Source: Trametopsis cervina
Lineage: Eukaryota; Basidiomycota; Agaricomycetes; Polyporales; Irpicaceae
Direction: 5' to 3'
DNA length: 64,000 nucleotides
NCBI GenBank assembly: GCA_022385755.1
Contig: MU278350.1
Location: forward strand, 758,905 to 822,904
Numbering within the stretch: position 1 is the stretch's first letter; the number at the start of each line of letters is the position of its first letter. A program made the position numbers and the translations under genes. Positions 11,864-23,167 of this stretch are shown in pieces. Under the pieces are notes generated by a model that worked only from the letters and a program-made list of their open reading frames with translations, did no database searches and was not told where the DNA came from.

Positions 11864-12514
11864 TCACGATCCTCACCATCCGTTAGAGAAGCTGGACAAT
11901 ACCTGCCTTGTCAAAGAACGACTGAAATGCAGTTCGAGAGAAGTAGCTGACTCCAAGGACCATTACCGGGCACTCCTCGTGTCGATGAAAGTTTACAAGC
12001 CTGATCTGGAGTAGATACGGGCGATCTATAGTTGATGTGGTCATCATACTGGCATGGTAAAACAAGGCGCACACCCAATACACGGAGCTCTGGTCAGCTA
12101 CTGTGGCGGTTTGCAATAGTGGACGTCTGCTGAAAGAATAGGAACCACAGGTTGATTGCAGACATGGATCACTGACCACGAAGTCATTTTGACTCGACAC
12201 GGCTGTATATACGCCATATGAGAGTAGAGCGGCACCGCAGGCGCACTCGGGGGCATTCGGGACATGAAAAGCCTATGGCTAGTGCGTGGCCATTCTATCC
12301 GTCCAATGAGGTTGAAACCAACCATCTGCGTACCCCATGTTACCTACCAACACAGCTAGATTGCGTCAGATACGGAGAGCCGCAGTCGGTGCATAACGGA
12401 TCGGAATGAGATGGGCGACGCACACTACAAAGATATAAAGCTGGCCACTTTCAGAGTTACTGACTGGTAACAAGCACCATCCAAATTCGTCTACGCCTCC
12501 TATCACTACTCAAG
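11864..12514. other. Intergenic, promoter of the ADP/ATP carrier
   Basis: This contains the 3' end of the alcohol dehydrogenase gene and about 500 bp of upstream sequence of the ADP/ATP carrier. A TATAAA motif is noted separately. No other gene was found. Confidence 0.45.
12434..12439 (+). promoter_or_regulatory. Probable TATA box of the ADP/ATP carrier gene
   Basis: TATAAA lies 76 bp upstream of the carrier start codon. A strong TATA promoter fits an abundant mitochondrial protein. The call rests on motif and spacing only. Confidence 0.45.
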
Positions 12515-13958
12515 ATGAGTAGCCACGGCAAACAGACTACACCTGCCTCATTCATGAGTATGTCTCCGGGAAGAAAACAAGACAGTCACTCACATACGAA
12601 TCATCTCTTCTGATAGTTGATTTCATGATGGGCGGAACGGCAGCTGCCATTTCTAAGACTGCAGCCGCTCCGATCGAACGAGTCAAGTTGCTCATCCAAA
12701 ACCAAGGATCTATGCTGGCTGCTGGACGACTGGACCGCCCGTATAATGGTATCACAGATTGCTTCACGCGCACCTACACCGAAGAAGGGTTAATCAGCTG
12801 TGCGTACCGTGAAGCACGAAGCCTTCGTGGACTTATGCCTTTCTCTTTCTCAGTTTGGCGAGGCAATGGGACAAACGTACTTCGGTACTTCCCGACTCAA
12901 GCTCTGAATTTTGCGTTCAAGGACTCATTTAAGCAAATGTTCAATTTTAAGAGGTCCGAAGGCTTCTGGCTTTGGGTGACCGGTTCGTGTACTTGATTGT
13001 ATCCTGCTGTGTGCCTCACGCTTCTCCTAGGCAACGTGGCTAGTGGCGCAGCAGCTGGCGCATCCTCGTCAATTTTTGTGTACTCGCTTGATTAGTGAGC
13101 ATCCTACTCGCCGCAGTTTGCCAGATATTCACAATTTTCTGACCGCTCGCTTTGCGAATTCTGCAGTGCTCGAACGAGATTATCTGCTGACAACAAGAGC
13201 GTCACCAAGGGCGGTCAGAGACAGTTTACCGGACTTGTCGATGTCTACAAGAAGACATTGGCGTCCGATGGAATAGTGGGACTTTACAGAGGGTTCGTTC
13301 CAAGCGTTGTGGGTATTTGTGTCTATCGAGGACTCTAGTAAGTGCACCACTAGCAAGCACAGGTACAACACTCACTCTATTTCAGCTTTGGTGGCTATGA
13401 CACCATGAAGGACGTGTTTCTGGTCGGTTCTTTGAAGGGTAATTTCGCGGCATCTTTCGCGGTGGGCTGGTTCTGCACTACTGTCAGTATAGCTCGTAAG
13501 GCATTCCAGCAATTCCTGGCTGACTGGACGAGAAGGGAGCGTCTCTAGCTGCATACCCACTTGATACTATCCGCAGACGCATGATGATGACCTCCGGCGA
13601 GAAGGTAACGAATAGTTTCTGTACATGGAGCTTTTCTCACCTGGTGTATTTGACAGGTACAGTACAAATCGTGGCTGGATGCCGGCAAGCAAATCGTGGC
13701 GAAAGAAGGGAGCAAAACCCTGTTCGGTACGATCGCGACGCTCGCGGGACCAGTAGATGACCATGCTGATACCATTATGTTGTAGCGGGAGCAGGTGCTA
13801 ACATATTGCGTGGGGTGGCAGGGGCTGGTGTGCTGGCGATCTATGATCAGTATGTCCACCATGAAACAGAATGAGGAATTGCATTACAGTACTGACATAC
13901 GTGGCGTAGATTCCAGGAACTCGCTTTCGGAAAGGTTTATTCGGCAGGTTCGGGGTGA
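12515..13958 (+). CDS. Mitochondrial ADP/ATP carrier
   Basis: Ten exons (12515-12557, 12617-12799, 12854-12982, 13031-13094, 13167-13337, 13386-13486, 13540-13604, 13657-13726, 13786-13849, 13910-13958) give 312 residues, the normal length. All three carrier repeats are present with signatures PIERVKL, SLDYARTRL and [17 protein letters not shown] is specific to ADP/ATP translocases. It exchanges cytosolic ADP for matrix ATP across the inner membrane. The sixth intron has two possible 3' ends: AG at 13538-13539 keeps both frame and family spacing, while the nearer AG at 13534-13535 does not. The first residues [13 protein letters not shown] form a short hydrophilic lead. Confidence 0.95.
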
Positions 13959-14293
13959 TGATGAGCAGAGTAGGATACCCCCGAAACGCTGGACGTTCAT
14001 AAATAGTTTCATCCCATGAGCGAAGAAATGCCAGAGTAACACACACACAAGGCTTCAGAAATGTTCATAGCTTGCAGGTTTCTTGATATACACCACTAAC
14101 ACCGATATGTACACCAATAGGTCATCGATGTGTAGTCCATACCTTAACAGAAGTGTGGCTGGGTGACTGGAGTACGTTGAAGGCGTACGAAGAGAATGCA
14201 AATACAGGAAGTATCTGCTCACGGTGCGAAGGATGTATATTCAGACTCATTAGACCGACTCGTTAAGTACGGGATATGCCTGTAACGCAACTC
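13959..14293. other. Intergenic, convergent 3' ends
   Basis: This lies between the 3' ends of the ADP/ATP carrier (+) and a small minus-strand gene. No open frame or structured RNA was recognised. Confidence 0.45.
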
Positions 14294-14661
14294 CTATGAA
14301 CTCTTCTCCGGTCCTCCAAGTCGGGGAGCGATGCGGAAGTAGTGTTCGCCTGTGAGACCTCCTCGAGGAAGCTTCCCGTATATTTGACGTTTCTGTAGGG
14401 GATCTAGATTTACTTGGGTGCTGACGTACGGTCTCAGCTGTGGGGGTGGTCGTTAAACGTCACCGGACGGGACAGATAGGAGAGGATACTCACTGGAGAT
14501 TCCTCGATAGCTTGTATTGAAGGTGCAACAAAATATCGCACTTTCTCATCAACCAGCCTATACTTTGCCTTGCCTTTTACAACATGTTCTCCTGGCGCAC
14601 CAGTACGAAGCCCTCCTGGAAGAGTAGATTGGCCAGTACCTATGGGACTATGGTTCAGCAT
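14294..14661 (-). CDS. Small unknown protein (103 residues)
   Basis: Minus-strand exons 14661-14494 and 14437-14294 join by a GTGAGT..CAG intron into a basic protein of 103 residues. It runs from MLNHSPIGTGQSTLPGG through KYRLVDEKVRYFVAPSIQAIEE to a tail rich in Gly, Arg and Pro ending GGPEKSS. There is no signal peptide or membrane segment. The coherent splice and even composition argue for a real gene; I do not recognise the family. An acceptor-like AG just before the start may mark a 5' UTR intron. The start codon is 181 bp from that of Tsr3 on the other strand, so the two probably share a promoter. Confidence 0.65.
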
Positions 14662-14842
14662 TCTGTATGACAACACGAAGAGGTGTATGAACCTTTATAA
14701 AAGTCTTTGTTTCCTCTCTTTGGTGTAAGACTACGGCGTGAAGCCTTCGAGAGACGAGCCAGGGTGGGGAACATGCTCACGCCTGTGCGGATGGAGGTCA
14801 AGCGCAAGTCTTTGACGCGCACTAACTTTCCGACTTGATTTC

Positions 14843-16008
14843 ATGCCTAAACCATCCAAGTCGAAAGCCGCTTCCTCCAGGCGTGGGCGGGGCTCGGCGC
14901 ACTCAAGCAGAGGGGGTCGCAGACAGAACAAACGCATAGATGGTTTGCTCAACGACCTCAATGACCGCAGGCCCGATAGCGCGGTTGACCAGCCAACTTC
15001 AGACGACGACGGAGAAGAGCATGATGATGGTCGGTGCGCATGAATTCAGACAGCTACGCAAGCTATATTCTTTGTAGATACGGGTGTTCAGATAGATGTA
15101 CCGGTGGCGATGTGGGTACGTGAAAGCAGTATCTGACGCTATGCACAACTCAAGTCGTTCGTCATATTTAGGATTTTGACCATTGCGACCCCCGCCGCTG
15201 CTCTGGTAAGAAGCTGGCTCGTGCCGGCTTGATAGACGACCTCAAGGTTGGGCAGCGATTCCGTGGCATTGTGTTATCGTGAGTGGGCTATCTCCCAGAC
15301 TCTTTTCAGATGCCTTGACACCGAGTACTCAGACCGAAAGGTACTCTGCCTGTGAGTCCAGCCGATCGAGACATTGTCTCTCAGTATGGTCTAGCAGTCG
15401 TCGAATGCTCGTGGGCGAGGCTTGACGATGTCCCATTCAATAAAATTGCAAGCCCGCACGAGCGGCTCTGTGCGTCTTCTCATACTCTTCTGATCCTATG
15501 TCCATCTAACAAAATGTACACAGTGCCATATTTAATCGCCACAAATCCTGTCAACTACGGGAAACCTTGGCGGCTGAATTGCGTAGAAGCTTTGGCCGCT
15601 GCATTTTACATAACAGGCTTCGATAGTTATGCGGAACGACTGTTGAGTGGCTTCGGCTGGGGCCATTCATTTTGGGAGGTTAACAAGTATGTAACAAATA
15701 TACTTCTGACAACAACCTCAATAGCAACACAACCGTTATATAGCCACTTTATAAAGCAGTATAGGACGTGCAGCACCGCTGCCGAGTTGTCTACAATGCA
15801 GCAAACGATCCTCCAGGACCTTGAGCGTACATACCAGGAGTCCCGTCAGCCCAATGGTATGTTACTATCTACGTCAAAGTACCCATCATCCATAATACTG
15901 GATTGTATGACAATAGAATCCAATGATACCGATGACGATTGGCTCGCTCCAAATCCAAATCATCGGTCGCCCAGTCAGCCCGTCGACGGTAGTTCTGAAG
16001 AGGAATAG
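14843..16008 (+). CDS. TSR3: 18S rRNA aminocarboxypropyltransferase Tsr3
   Basis: Exons 14843-15029, 15078-15115, 15172-15278, 15333-15686, 15744-15856 and 15917-16008 give 296 residues. The SPOUT-like core is clear: [31 protein letters not shown], then [13 protein letters not shown] and [20 protein letters not shown]. Tsr3 transfers the acp group from S-adenosylmethionine to the hypermodified pseudouridine of 18S rRNA late in 40S maturation. A basic N-terminal tail and an acidic Ser-rich C-terminal tail flank the core, as in the family. The last two introns (57 and 60 nt) are multiples of three without stops, so their retention would only insert residues; splicing is inferred from GTATGT/TAG sites and from the better family match when they are removed. 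Confidence 0.9.
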
Positions 16009-16322
16009 CAGACGCATACAATTCACGCTGGATTGCAAACCATTCACTGGTTGGTCATCGTGTTCATCCCAACTATTACTCTTGGCTGGTATAACAGAGC
16101 AGTGGTATCGAGGAATACTCCAATGAATGTACGTACATGAGAAGATCTGTACAAATCTTCGTAATTAGAGTGGCAAAGAGTGTAAGTAGCTCTACGATAG
16201 AGCGGATGAATCCCAGTACACCGTGAATGAGGAAAGAAAATCAAACCACGACGAGTCGTGGTACCCTTGAGCACGAACCCATGCAATTTGCGACTCCTTC
16301 AACCCGACATGGAAACTGAACC
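16009..16322. other. Intergenic, convergent 3' ends
   Basis: This holds the 3' ends of TSR3 (+) and the BTB/CAP-Gly gene (-). Nothing else was recognised. Confidence 0.5.
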
Positions 16323-19300
16323 CTAAGCTACTGCGTCGACGACATAGAGTACTTGCTGCGGTCGTACGAAGAGGCCCCTCGATTCCGAGTTGGAAAGATC
16401 TGATACCGCAGGCGATACACTTCGCAGTCTCTTCGCACGGTCAATACTCAACTGATCCCCTTCTCGCTTCAGGCTGACAAGACTACCCGTGCCATTACTG
16501 ACCCAGTCACGTCGCCGTCGTATGGTCCGGTCGTCATAGTCCCATTCAGCCGTGGTATTGATGTCAAAGTAGCGTATACCGCCCCAGGAGCCATCGTGCC
16601 ACAGTTGACCGTCCAATTTCTCGTCCGCCCAGTCTTCGTTAACGGGAACCTCCACCCCTACCCAAGGCCCAGCCTCCCCTTCTACCTCACCGATATAACG
16701 CGCATACGCACGGAATCGGGCTCGCTTCGACGATACAATGCATGGAATGCCGATATCCAGCGTCGCACCACGCGGAAGCCCGCGTCGCTCGTCGGATTCC
16801 GTAGAGCGCCCTTCGAAATCTCGGATAGTATCTGAGGAGCTCTTTCGCTTTAGAGATCCCTTCACGGTGACCGCGCTATTGGTTGATGCGATGCTGGCCT
16901 GTTTCTCGTGGGAAATCATGGATGGTAGAGGGATCTGGGGTTTGACCTCCATTACATTGATTGGATCTGATGTTGGAGGAAGGGATGCCTGATTTTTCGG
17001 AGGTGGTGTTGGAGGTACCCCGGATTTTCTGACAACAACTTTCTTTCCTGGAGAAGGTGTAGAGACTGAGGAAGCTGCAGAGCGTATGGAGCTAGTTGAG
17101 ATTGTCCTCTTCGCTGGTTGAGGGGTCAATCGCCTATTATCAACGGGAGATGCTGGGGGTTTCTTGCTCGCCACAGATGCAACGGAGGGAACCCTGGATC
17201 GAGGGGTCTTCGAAGTCGAGACAGTGTTGTTCGACTTCGTGCTGACGGAAGAACGTGTTGACGCAGTCGAGAGTACGCGAGAACGACCGGCGGAGGTTGG
17301 TGTCAGATCAGATTTGGCGGTCTCAAAGGTCGTAGAATTGTCACTGGTGGAAGACATATTTGACGCGGGGCGTGACAGACTGGAAGGCGGGCGAAGGGTT
17401 GAGGGGCCAGCGACAGCCTTCCGGACAGTGGAAGCCTGTGACCTGTTTGATTTGAGCGAGGCGACAGAAGATCGTACTCGGATATGAGCATCATTGGTGA
17501 TAGGCGTTGATGACACGGGTCGCCTCGTAGACCGGGTAGAAAAGGATGTAGAAGTAGACTCTTCGTTCGTCGACGCCAGAGACCTGACGGACATGGTACC
17601 AACTTTTCCGGGTAGGCCTGGGGTAAGTTTAGAGTCTGGGCGCCCATTCGATGTATTGATTGTCTTCCGTGATGCAATAGTCACACGAGAGACGGCCGAG
17701 TGCGTACTGCGCGCTACAGACCGAACGGATGCAGCTGAAGACCTCAAATTATCATCAGCTGCTCTGGTGTTGTTACGAGCTACAGCTTCTGGGCGAGAGT
17801 GTGCACTGGCGCCATCGTCATCCGCTTTGGGCGACTTGAGGCCGCCACCGCGTCTCATTGTGGATTTGGGCGTTGCATTGGGTGGGCTGAACATATCATC
17901 AACAGGAACCTCGATTTCTGCCAGAATAGTAAGCATATAGGTATGTTCAATATTTCGTTCGAGCGGCCTTACCATGACTAATCTCCTTGAGGGCCCATGG
18001 TTCCATGTTGTCAAATCCGCATTCTTGTTTAACTCCCATCCACCTCCTTTTCAGCCAACGGATTATGTCCATGCGAGCTTGCTCGACTTGGACCCGAACA
18101 TGAGAAGTCGAGGAAAGCATCGTCTGACTCGGTTCGGTGAGGTGCGGCCGGAGAAGAATGCTTGATACAAGCGTCTACAACACCAGTCAATCCAGAGATC
18201 CCCTGGAACAATGCATGTTTCACATACCTGGTAGAGCAGACCAGCATTCTTCTCATTCATTCCTCTTCTGACAGCTTCCATAACCCACTCTACTTGTTCC
18301 CCGTCCTCAAAGCGCGCTCCATCGCCTTCCATAATGGCAAGCCATTCGCTTTGTTCAAAGCATTCGTCCGCCTTTGTGCACAACACGTCGTCAATGACCT
18401 TGCGAGCTGACAAGATCATCTCCTTGCTGATCTCAGCCCAGGGTTCGATGACGCCGTTCAGCTTTGCCAAACCGCTGTGTGAAGCGAAAAGCAGAGGGAA
18501 GACATTCAACGGGGTGGTGCGTTTGGCGACTCCGCTCAATATACTCTGCCTGATCTTCTGTGGTAAGTGAGCAAAGTCGGGATTACACCATCCTTCTCCA
18601 AATAGTCCAACAAGGGCGCGCCGGGCACCCCGCTCGAGATGTGTGTTCTTGACGTCCTCCATGAGCGCAAACTCAAGCACCCGAGGCGCACGCCGTGCGC
18701 ATTGTCTGCATTTGCAACCACCAGTGCCCCACTTTCCACCTGTGATCCGTTCATATTCTGCGAACTCGAGGAATGCGTGGAAGAGACCGTGCATCATCTC
18801 CTGGACAATGCGTGCCTGGATCTCATCGCACAGGGTGTCGAGGGAGAGGTAGTGACCGGAACGCATGATATGGAAGGCTGTGTCCAAATCAAACGTCCGA
18901 TGCGAAAAAATGAGTGTTCCTGTGTAGATATATCCAAGGGTAAAATGAAGGGAGGCAGGAGTAAAAGGAGGAGAGGGTAAGTTGAGAGTGAGGGGCTCGC
19001 CTGGAGCTTGCTTGACTCCCCACTGTAAGAGTTGTGTCCGGAAGTACGGGGAGCGAGAGACAAGGATGAAACGGTGAGACGAAAATATGGCAGTCGTATT
19101 TTCGTGATTGGTGGAGGAGAAATTGCCTGTTAACGCGATCCGCACGTCCGAGTATAGACGGGATCTCCACATGAAAACGAAATCTTTTCGCAGTTTGTCA
19201 ATCCGTGACTCCTCGGCGTCGCCTTCCTCTCGTTGTTCCGGTGAATCGAAAAGAAACTCAAAAGCCTCTCCAAATCCTTTCCCGGTGTAAAGGTATTCTA

Positions 19301-19998
19301 GCTCATTGGAGAACAAGGTCGGGTTGACCGATGCATGCAGACGCAGAACACCGGCAATGTTTGTAGAAGGTGACGGAGAGACAGCGCGATGGAACGGTGA
19401 GGGCGAACGTGATATCACTCCATAATCCACACCGAGCGATAAAGAGAGAGTGGATTGAGCTGGTAGGGTCGGCGTCGGCGAGGTAGAGTATGGGTTCGGT
19501 GATCCCACAGGCGGCGGCCTGAACTTGAAATACCTCTGCTGAAAACCCGGGGGGGCGCGAGCGTACACGACAGCTAATGGTTAAGATACCAAGTCAGTGA
19601 CATATCTAATGTTTGAGAAAGAGCACAAGCTCCATGTAGAGCTAAGAATAGACAACCCAACAGTATGCTGATGATACACAGAACAAAGGAGTCAACGACC
19701 ATACAGAGCAACGGCCGTAACACGAATGTCGTTCGAGAGCAGTCCGCTGCATCCCAATGCCAAGATACCATGCAATATCATCCGGAGCTGCTGAGATGTA
19801 TTTCAACGCACCTTTATGGCCCCAGACCTCCTCCGCACCATTGCCCTGGAGATCATTCTCCGCGGAAAGCTCCCAGACAACGTCCGGAAAGCGTTCTTTG
19901 GCTTGCTCGAAGAGCGCTTGAAGATCGTCCTGCCACGCGGAGGTTGAGTTTTGTGTGGCCTCTAAGAGGGCTGGCGGAGTAGCAGTAGACGAGGCCAT
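16323..19998 (-). CDS. Tandem BTB/POZ and CAP-Gly domain protein
   Basis: Minus-strand exons 19998-19812, 19573-18228, 18174-17973 and 17917-16323 give 1109 residues. A first, Pro/Ser-interrupted BTB fold (about 35-165) has DVVWEL, HKAVVYARAPPGF and LEYLYTG. A second (about 200-290) has YSDVRIAL, SSHRFILVSRSPYFRTQLL and YIYTGTL. A helical BACK-like stretch follows, with a Cys pair pattern KCRQC. Residues about 560-960 are Ser/Thr-rich and basic, the kind of linker that binds microtubules. The CAP-Gly domain begins near 968 (GIPCIVSSKRARFRAYARYI). Its usual GKNDG core reads WHDGSWGG, and about 60 residues split the YF strand from GLFVRPQQV. The 53-bp intron at 18175-18227 joins both halves in frame, with no stop or promoter between them. 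Two separate genes remain possible, with a second start at 18006. Confidence 0.75.
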
Positions 19999-21060
19999 GG
20001 CGGGAGAGAAACAACGCTTGACTTGCGGTCAGCCCGACAAGCGGGGGAGGTGAGGAAGTGGTAGCAGCAGGCAGGAAGAGGGTGAGAAAGTTCGCGCGGG
20101 GCGTGTTACATACAACGAGGTCAGCGTGACGCCACGAAGACAAACCTGGCTTAGCGACCCATCCCGCCCAACAATACTGGCTGCGTCTCCACGACTTATC
20201 GACAAGCGAATCGTTTTGCTCGACCCTTCTCAAAGACGGTCGTGTCTAGCTGCAAGTCAGTACAATCCTCGTACTACGATCACATCGCGGGGGCGAAAAT
20301 ATATAAATCACAAACGCAGTCGTTCTCAGTGAGCAGACTCACCGCAGCACGTCGTCAAGCACTGAATAAATATAAATCGGAATATCCAACTTGTGCTCAA
20401 GTCCCCCTAGTGGCAGCGCCTCCTACTGGACCGTTGCACCTGTCTGTCATTGCGACCTCCAGTCTCCGCAGCTGACCACGGAGTTGCTGATGACAGTCGA
20501 TTCGCCTGTATGGTTATGAATGTACGAATATCATACCACTGCAGCAAGTCAATCGCAGCGCGGCTACACATTCCCTCATGCCGTGAACCATGCATAGTAG
20601 CATGTAGCTATAGGGGCATCTTCCGCCATGGTATCCAGCTATGTTATCAGCTCCAGGCATTTTTGCCTGTGCCCGAGTTGCGATCCAGTTGTGTCTAGGC
20701 GGACCATCCTATCGTCATGATTGGGTTGCAATACATATGGCTATGAATAGATGGCCTGTATTCAACACTGGCAATGGCTACATTTCGATCTCACTGGTGG
20801 GTATAGACCTCAGGGAGAATTGTGGATGTCGTTCTCGCAAAGTACTAATGTATGCTGGCATATGGCTACCAATCTGACGTGTGATTCACACTCGTACCGT
20901 CAATATGTCTGATCACAGCCTACAGTACTGTACTGCCTGAGAAGTGAATTTGTTCAGACATGCACACGTGACCGTGTCGAGTCGTTTAGAGCGGTGAAGT
21001 GACCACCTCTCCACACCAACATGCCAAGTCCTCCAGCGACCACAAGACCGCTTACTGAGC
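19999..21060. other. 1 kb divergent intergenic region
   Basis: This is the shared upstream region of the BTB/CAP-Gly gene (-) and the Fta4-like gene (+). Only short unlinked open frames occur. No RNA gene or repeat was recognised. Confidence 0.4.
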
Positions 21061-22299
21061 ATGCCGAAGATCTCGGAACCCAACTTGATGGCCACACTTG
21101 ACGATGCACAGAAACTGCAGAGCACACTCGACAGTGCGCGGCTACACATAGTTGATTCGCAAACGCGATTCGATGCCCGCACCACCACGACAGACGAGAG
21201 CCTCAAACTGCCTCTGACCTTCGCAGACAGTGGTGTTTTGGTGGATCCCGCGTCGATAGGAGCAGAAGTAAAGGCTCAATTGGTCAGTCAATGTATGTGT
21301 GTTGATTCACCAACTTATCCTTTCGTCCAGGCTTTCTTTCGCAAACTGAAGTTCCAGTATCTTGAGCAGAAAGCAAAAGACCAATACATCAAGATCATTG
21401 TCAGCGATGATGCACCCAGTATCACCGCCGCAGATAACAAGACGCTTCAAGAGACCAACGAAACGAAGAAACGGCAGTTAAAAGAGAAGAAGCTGAGACT
21501 AGCTGAGTTGCAGAACAACATACGGACGCTCGCGCCAATGGTCGAACAAGGTGCATGTTGGAGAGTAACTACAGTCGCATTCATCTCTGACTGCCTACTA
21601 CAGATTATATCAAGGCGAAAGGCCTCTCGGAAGAGTCTGTCCATCTTACGCGTAAAATCTTGGACGCGCGATTAAAGCTCACTCGACTTCGGCAAGCATA
21701 TCCTCAGCCCCGCCTGACGATACCTGTAGCACTAGCACAGCTTGATGCACAAGTTGAGGAAATGCAGCAACTCCAAGACACATTACAAGACTTGAACCAA
21801 CGGGTCGACCGCGTGAAGGAAGAAGTCAAAGTCGGTGCGAGGGAAGTGGAAAGGTTGAGAGTCGAACGGGGAGAAGTCGATAAACTTGTCAAACAGACTA
21901 AGAGCGAAGTTGAGGATGGGCGGGTGTTGGAACTCTGCGATTGGTGGGTTGTTTATGTGTATCTTGCTCATAGACCCGTCCTTATTTCCTGCTACGGGAA
22001 GGTATTCCGCAGCCCTCAAACTACACACGTCTTTGCATTCCCTCATGTCATATGTCTCTGCGTCAGAGAACGAACTGCGCCTTTCATATGCCATTTCTTC
22101 CATAGCCGGTGGGCCACCGCATGATATATCCATCACTCTCTTATTCATCCCCAACACACGACAACTGGCCGATGCGCGAATAGCTGGTCTCCCCTCGAAT
22201 TCTGACATGAGCGATGTTATTGGCGCCCGTACACAGTCGAACGACGTGTCGGGACTAATTGCCGCTGTCCTAGCGAGGGCTCGTGCAGAAGTCGGTTAG
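21061..22299 (+). CDS. Kinetochore protein, Fta4 (Sim4 complex)-like
   Basis: Exons 21061-21282, 21331-21550, 21604-21943 and 22002-22299 give 359 residues. The match to the Fta4/CENP-U family rests on FFRKLKFQYLEQKAKDQYIK followed by a long coiled coil (about residues 115-275) and a C-terminal ELCDWYSAALKLHTSL helix. Fta4 belongs to the inner kinetochore (Sim4/COMA-like) complex that links centromeric chromatin to the outer kinetochore. The first intron is 48 nt and stop-free, so its retention would add 16 residues without shifting frame. The N-terminal 70 residues are less typical, so the start is uncertain. The call is from memory of the family pattern. Confidence 0.6.
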
Positions 22300-22514
22300 G
22301 AGGGGTCTGCACGGACAGCGTCGCATTTCTGTGACTGTTCAATCGTTATCTTACACCTGTGTACCTTTATATGTATCCATACAATATAGATGCTGTAAAA
22401 ATAATCTAGACTGCGACTGTCGCCTGTCTCAATAAACTATCCTGAGGGCCAAGTAGTCGAATATATGGGCGCCAGTTTCCGGCCTAATGCAAGACTGCCA
22501 ACCGGAGAGCGCGC

Positions 22515-22980
22515 ATGTCCGAAATGTCTTCAACGATCTATGAAGGACTCTTACAAAAGCTTGCGACGGCGTTGGAAGTCTTGGACGAATCCATAGTGTC
22601 GTCGCCGCCGTCGACGGAGACGAAGCGGAAGCTTGTGCAGGCCGTGAGTGGTTTATACTTCGCTCACCTGACGACTTACCATCATTTGAACTACAGACGA
22701 ATGCTTTCAAGGAGGACGTCGCACGTGCCAAAGACCTGGCACATGATCTTCCAGGTGCAGAACTCTCCAGTGTGGAACAGGAGGACATCATTGTAACGTT
22801 AGAGACACTGAAAGTTCGCAAAAAGTGGGCAAACACTCCCTTTCTTGAGCGGCTCGGTCACTTATATTCGATAGGGCAATATTGAGCAAATTTGCGGATG
22901 AAATGAACAAGAAGCCGGAACCTATCGGAGATATCCTGAGCATGGACGTCGATTCGACAGCGTCGACACCCGCCAATTGA
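22515..22980 (+). CDS. Small helical protein, possibly Mediator Med9-like
   Basis: Exons 22515-22643, 22697-22824 and 22875-22980 give 120 residues. The protein is almost wholly helical with heptad character (IYEGLLQKLATALEVLDES, VARAKDLAHDLPGAELSSVE, DIIVTLETLKVRKKAILSKF) and an acidic tail. The short LPG break between two helices and the EQ-x3-I-x3-L-x2-L pattern recall Med9, but this is suggestive only. The last intron has two frame-compatible acceptors (ending 22874 or 22886), which differ by 12 nt. Confidence 0.55.
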
Positions 22981-23167
22981 ACTCTCAGAGTTTGCACAAT
23001 GTTGCGATATTATTATGATCGGGACCGCATAACAGCATAGCAAGATTTGAACTGTCGGTCTACCGTATTTATTTTCTTGTCTTATCCAAGCCTTGCAGTC
23101 AGCCCTACTGCTTTCCTGTGTTTCCGCAACAGCTGCGGCCCTTTCTCCACCCAATAGCTCGCCCATC

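Noticed and set aside
17973..18006. Independent start codon for a stand-alone CAP-Gly gene
   Set aside because: The ATG at 18006 is in frame with the upstream BTB exon through the intron at 18175-18227, and only 57 bp would remain for a promoter and 5' UTR. Kept as a fallback only.
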